Assembly (NCBI RefSeq): GCF_009930815.1
Contig: NZ_CP022222.1
Span: forward strand, 1 to 64,000
Origin: Bradyrhizobium sp. CCBAU 051011
GTDB lineage: Bacteria; Pseudomonadota; Alphaproteobacteria; Rhizobiales; Xanthobacteraceae
Direction of reading: 5' to 3'
Length of the DNA: 64,000 nt
In this document: positions 61,640-64,000 of the stretch, one piece after another
How the letters are laid out: every line of letters begins with the position of its first letter
Numbering within the stretch: position 1 is the stretch's first letter
Position numbers and translations under genes: made by a program
Notes under the pieces: model-generated
The model's database searches: none
What the model saw: only the letters and a program-made list of their open reading frames with translations
Told to the model about the DNA's origin: nothing

Positions 61640-62004
61640 CACCGTTGCTCCGTGGGTCACATGAAAGCGCTGGACGGCACTCTATACCCACGCGCCCCTA
61701 GACTGCTCATGACCGCAGAGCGCCCATACCCGCGTAGTTTCTCGCGCAGGTGGCCAGAGTCCGTTGTGGGGGCGCCCTGGCAAGAACTTTCTGACGTTTT
61801 GCAGCATTGGTCGGGTGCGGTCACGTGTCCGGCCTGTTGATGCGGCAGGTGTGGCCGCTGGCCCTAATGCTCTGCGCGGATCGGGTCCCAATCGTTCGCA
61901 TGCACTTGAAAGTGCGTTGACCCAAACGGGCTCTCCCAATCCCCGGAACAACCGTATCTGCATTACGTCGTCATGCCCTCGCCAATCGTTGAAACTCCTA
62001 TTGT
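61640..62004. other. Intergenic stretch before the IS element, no gene seen
   Basis: No supported frame was found. The left end of the IS110 element probably lies within the last 60 bases; terminal repeats are not expected for this family. Confidence 0.4.
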
Positions 62005-63036
62005 CTATGCTGCTGGCAGCAATCTTGGCTCTTTGAACTGCTCTCCGCGTACCATCATGGCCCAGGCCATGCGCGCGATTTTATTGGCAAGCGCCACGGC
62101 GGCGACCTTGATCGGCCGGCGCTCCATAATATGCGCAAGCCAGAGGCGCCGCGTGCCATGCTGCCGCGCGTATCGGATAACGGCCATGGCGCCCGTGACG
62201 AGCAGCCATCGCAAATATCGATTTCCCTGCTTTGAGATTCTACCCAGACGTTCCTTGCCGCCGGTCGAATGCTGCTTGGGAACAAGCCCGATCCAGGCCG
62301 CCAGGCTTCGTCCGGACGAGAACTCTTTCCAATCACCGACTTCTGAGACCAGGGCGGTGGCGACGATGGGACCAACGCCTGGGATCTGCTCGAGCCGGCG
62401 GCTTTCTTCGCTTGAACGATGCCAGGCATGGATGCGCTTCTCGATAGCTCCGATCTCAGCTGCGATCGCGGCGTGTTGGCGGGCAAGAACCTCGAGGCTG
62501 AACCGTGCGGCCGCGGGTATCCGACCATCCTTCTCGTCAGCAATGATCTTGAACAGCTCGGCTGTGCCGTTGCGCCCCTTTGCCGAGATAATGCCGAGCT
62601 CGGCCAAGTGACCGCGGATCGCGTTCGACAGCATCGTTCGCTGACGGACCAGTAGCTGTCGGCTGCGATGCAGCATCAGGCCTGATTGTTGCTGCTCGCT
62701 TTTGGTCGGCACAAAACGCATCGACGGACGTGTCACTGCCTCGCAGATCGCCGCAGCATCATTAGCGTCGTTCTTACTGCGCTTGAGATAGGCCTTCACA
62801 TAACTGGGCGGCATCAGCCGCACCGTATGGCCGAGCGCCCGGAGCTCACGGCTCCAATGATGGGCACTTGGGCAAGCTTCAATGCCAACAACGCAAGCCG
62901 GCAAAGTCGAGAAGAACTCCAGCACCTTGGCGCGGCTCACACGCTTGCGGATCACAACCGCGCCATCAACATCTGCGCCGTGAACCTGGAAGACTGACTT
63001 CGCAATATCGAGACCAATCGTGCTAACCTCGCCCAT
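62005..63036 (-). CDS. IS110-family transposase (DEDD recombinase)
   Basis: This 343-residue transposase is full length. The N-terminal RuvC-like DEDD domain has Asp10 (GLDIAKSVFQVHG), Glu53 (VGIEACPSAHHW) and Asp90/Asp93 (KRSKNDANDAAA). The C-terminal transposase_20 domain has LEQIPGVGPIVATALVSEVGDW and GRSLAAWIGLVPKQHSTGGKERLGRISKQGNRYLR, with the family serine in the last segment. All key residues are present, so the element may be active. IS110 recombinases are guided by an RNA from the element's own non-coding end. Confidence 0.95.
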   Translation of the reverse strand: MGEVSTIGLDIAKSVFQVHGADVDGAVVIRKRVSRAKVLEFFSTLPACVVGIEACPSAHHWSRELRALGHTVRLMPPSYVKAYLKRSKNDANDAAAICEAVTRPSMRFVPTKSEQQQSGLMLHRSRQLLVRQRTMLSNAIRGHLAELGIISAKGRNGTAELFKIIADEKDGRIPAAARFSLEVLARQHAAIAAEIGAIEKRIHAWHRSSEESRRLEQIPGVGPIVATALVSEVGDWKEFSSGRSLAAWIGLVPKQHSTGGKERLGRISKQGNRYLRWLLVTGAMAVIRYARQHGTRRLWLAHIMERRPIKVAAVALANKIARMAWAMMVRGEQFKEPRLLPAA

Positions 63037-63115
63037 GGACGGCTCCCCTCAAAGTGGTTTGCTTCAACGCAACCACCCCTATGGCACTTCGATGCCGCAG
63101 AGTGGGCGCCGTCCA
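63036..63115 (-). ncRNA. Candidate bridge/seek RNA region of the IS110 element
   Basis: Directly upstream of the transposase start, 63036-63043 (TGGACGGC) pairs perfectly with 63108-63115 (GCCGTCCA). The closed region contains a stem GTGGTT-T-GC/GCAACCAC (63054-63076) and a short stem GGCA/TGCC (about 63083-63096). IS110 elements encode a structured guide RNA in the end upstream of the transposase. The fold fits that role, but guide loops were not assigned. Confidence 0.4.
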
Positions 63116-63149
63116 CAGCATCATTCGCGTCGGTTTGGCGGCGTACCGA

Positions 63150-63180
63150 TGACTTCCGGTCTACCCCTATAAACAGGCCA
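63150..63180 (+). repeat. Dispersed intergenic repeat, truncated copy C
   Basis: It contains the first module (GACTTCCGGTCTACCCC...AAACAGG) of the repeat found at 41683-41760 and 58852-58930; the second module is absent. Confidence 0.5.
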
Positions 63181-63181
63181 T

Positions 63182-63223
63182 GCGAGACTGATCCATTCCC
63201 GGGCGAGACTGATCCATTCCCGG
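63182..63223. repeat. Perfect tandem duplication of 21 bp
   Basis: Two identical 21-bp units starting GCGAGACTGATCCATTCCC lie head to tail, at 63182-63202 and 63203-63223, beside the IS110 element. Confidence 0.8.
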
Positions 63224-63296
63224 CGCTCCAGGCCATTGGCTGGGACTGCGAGCTTCATGGCCGCTTCCGCTTGGCTCTCAGGTCGTAATGCGCTGC

Positions 63297-63680
63297 CTAG
63301 CGTAATAGGCCACCTCGCGACTCGCAGTACTCGGGTGTCCCGTAATACTGGTGGGTGCGCGTTTCCCAGTCTCGATCCTGCCACGAGTCATCACTGAACT
63401 CAGGCGCGTCCCTCAACTGTTGCTCGGTGATATTTGTTCGGAAACCACCAAGCGACGTATCATATGTCAGAGCGCCCCAGGGTATGGGATAATGGCTGTG
63501 GCCTAACCCAACAAATCCGCCAAAACTCATGACGGCATAGGCTACGCGACCTGACACCTTGTCGATAATGAGATGATCTATCTCACCGATGTTCTTTCCA
63601 CCTGCCCCATAAACCTCGGTTCCCTGAATGTCTTCGCTTGAGATGCATTGATGATCCGGATGGGCTGTCGCACCGGCCAT
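63297..63680 (-). CDS. PRC-barrel domain protein
   Basis: The ATG at 63680 follows GAGGGACG. The product has 127 residues. The PRC barrel is clear: ISSEDIQGTEVYGAGGKNIGEIDHLIIDKVSGRVAYAVMSFGGFVGLGHSHYPIPWGALTYD. The C-terminal tail is acidic and aromatic. Stand-alone PRC-barrel proteins are common EcfG targets in alphaproteobacteria, and an EcfG-like promoter lies 34 bases upstream. Confidence 0.9.
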   Translation of the reverse strand: MAGATAHPDHQCISSEDIQGTEVYGAGGKNIGEIDHLIIDKVSGRVAYAVMSFGGFVGLGHSHYPIPWGALTYDTSLGGFRTNITEQQLRDAPEFSDDSWQDRDWETRTHQYYGTPEYCESRGGLLR

Positions 63681-63713
63681 GGCTTCGTCCCTCAATAGTA
63701 AGTTTGTCGCCTT

Positions 63714-63738
63714 AACTCGGCAGCTACCGGGTCGTTCC
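63714..63738 (-). promoter_or_regulatory. EcfG-like promoter of the PRC-barrel gene
   Basis: GGAAC-N16-AGTT on the minus strand (one base off consensus), 34 bases before the start at 63680. Confidence 0.6.
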
Positions 63739-64000
63739 TAGGCGCTCCGGACAACAATTTCACAAAGCAATTCTGGAAATCCGATTTAGGGCCCGCGACC
63801 GTTGTGCGCCGTGGGACGAGGCGAAGGACGTTGCAGCGACCGCTGCCAGACAAAGTAATGGAGTTGGTGGCACGCGTGCTGGCCGCGCGTTCGGGCACAC
63901 GAGCGGCGTCTTCCGATTGGAATGTTCTTCTCTTGAAAGTCCGCCAAGTCGGTCGGATACTGGTCGGGGTCCTTGGCTGCCATAAATCTGAGGAGGACGA
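63739..64000. other. End of window, no gene supported
   Basis: A 65-codon minus-strand frame (63786-63983) has no ribosome-binding site and no recognisable family. A plus-strand GAGGAGG at about 63991-63997 could belong to a gene starting beyond the window. Confidence 0.35.

Larger units (their letters stand above)
62005..63147 (-). mobile_element. IS110-family insertion sequence (boundaries approximate)
   Basis: The element comprises the transposase gene plus non-coding flanks. The right edge is placed before the dispersed-repeat fragment at 63150, because that fragment also occurs elsewhere without the IS. The left edge is undefined, somewhere in 61950-62004. Confidence 0.6.

Noticed and set aside
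61945..61969. GGAAC-N16-CGTC on the plus strand
   Set aside because: The second T of the -10 element is missing and no gene follows before the IS110 element.
63786..63983. 65-codon minus-strand frame at the right end
   Set aside because: It has no ribosome-binding site on that strand and no family resemblance beyond the first 20 residues.
1..64000. CRISPR array, rRNA genes or a replication origin
   Set aside because: No regularly spaced repeats, rRNA sequence or DnaA-box cluster was seen on reading both strands.

Overview
The window looks like chromosomal DNA of a high-GC alphaproteobacterium, most probably Bradyrhizobium or a close relative. This is inferred from protein style (HWE kinases, EcfG-type promoters, TctC/Bug and TAXI binding proteins, and many short proteins of the kind seen in bradyrhizobia), not from any search.

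Left part (1-27.5 kb). This is mostly intact metabolic and transport DNA. A peptide-type ABC transporter operon with a decayed first permease is followed by an alkaline-phosphatase-superfamily phosphodiesterase. An orphan HerA-like ATPase and a Gre-type factor come next. From 6 to 13.5 kb there is a signalling locus: secreted and membrane proteins, a secreted caspase-fold protein flanked by inverted copies of a ~150-bp repeat, a small secreted protein, and an anti-sigma/sigma pair. The sigma factor appears to carry two sigma-2 regions. From 14.2 to 22 kb a minus-strand cluster encodes a GntR/FadR regulator, a 3-hydroxyisobutyrate-type dehydrogenase, an amino-acid-type ABC importer, RpiB, a TIM-barrel sugar isomerase and a Gfo/Idh/MocA dehydrogenase. 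It is probably a catabolic unit for an unidentified sugar-like compound. From 22.2 to 27.5 kb a TetR repressor diverges from an RND efflux pump (adaptor plus AcrB-type pump).

Right part (27.5-64 kb). A 45-nt 3' fragment of tRNA-Lys(CUU) at 27533-27577, next to three copies of TTGTCGGAA, marks what looks like the left attachment site of an integrated island that runs off the right edge. The island is a patchwork of intact short genes and decayed ones. The decayed set includes a response regulator, two LigD fragments, SRAP, DUF72, DUF421, TctC, YihY, NicO, an FAD oxidoreductase and a transposase remnant.

The intact genes point to the alphaproteobacterial general stress response: CsbD, phasin, DUF3606, DUF892, PRC-barrel and YflT-like stress proteins, a Zn-dependent dehydrogenase, and two HWE/HisKA_2 kinases. 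Several have an EcfG-type promoter (GGAAC-N16-CGTT or a one-base variant) about 30-60 nt before the start codon. A Crp/Fnr regulator sits beside one of two copies of the palindrome TGGTCAATWTTGACCA. The window therefore appears to contain a degrading genomic island that acts as an accessory general-stress regulon. An IS110-family element lies near the right end.
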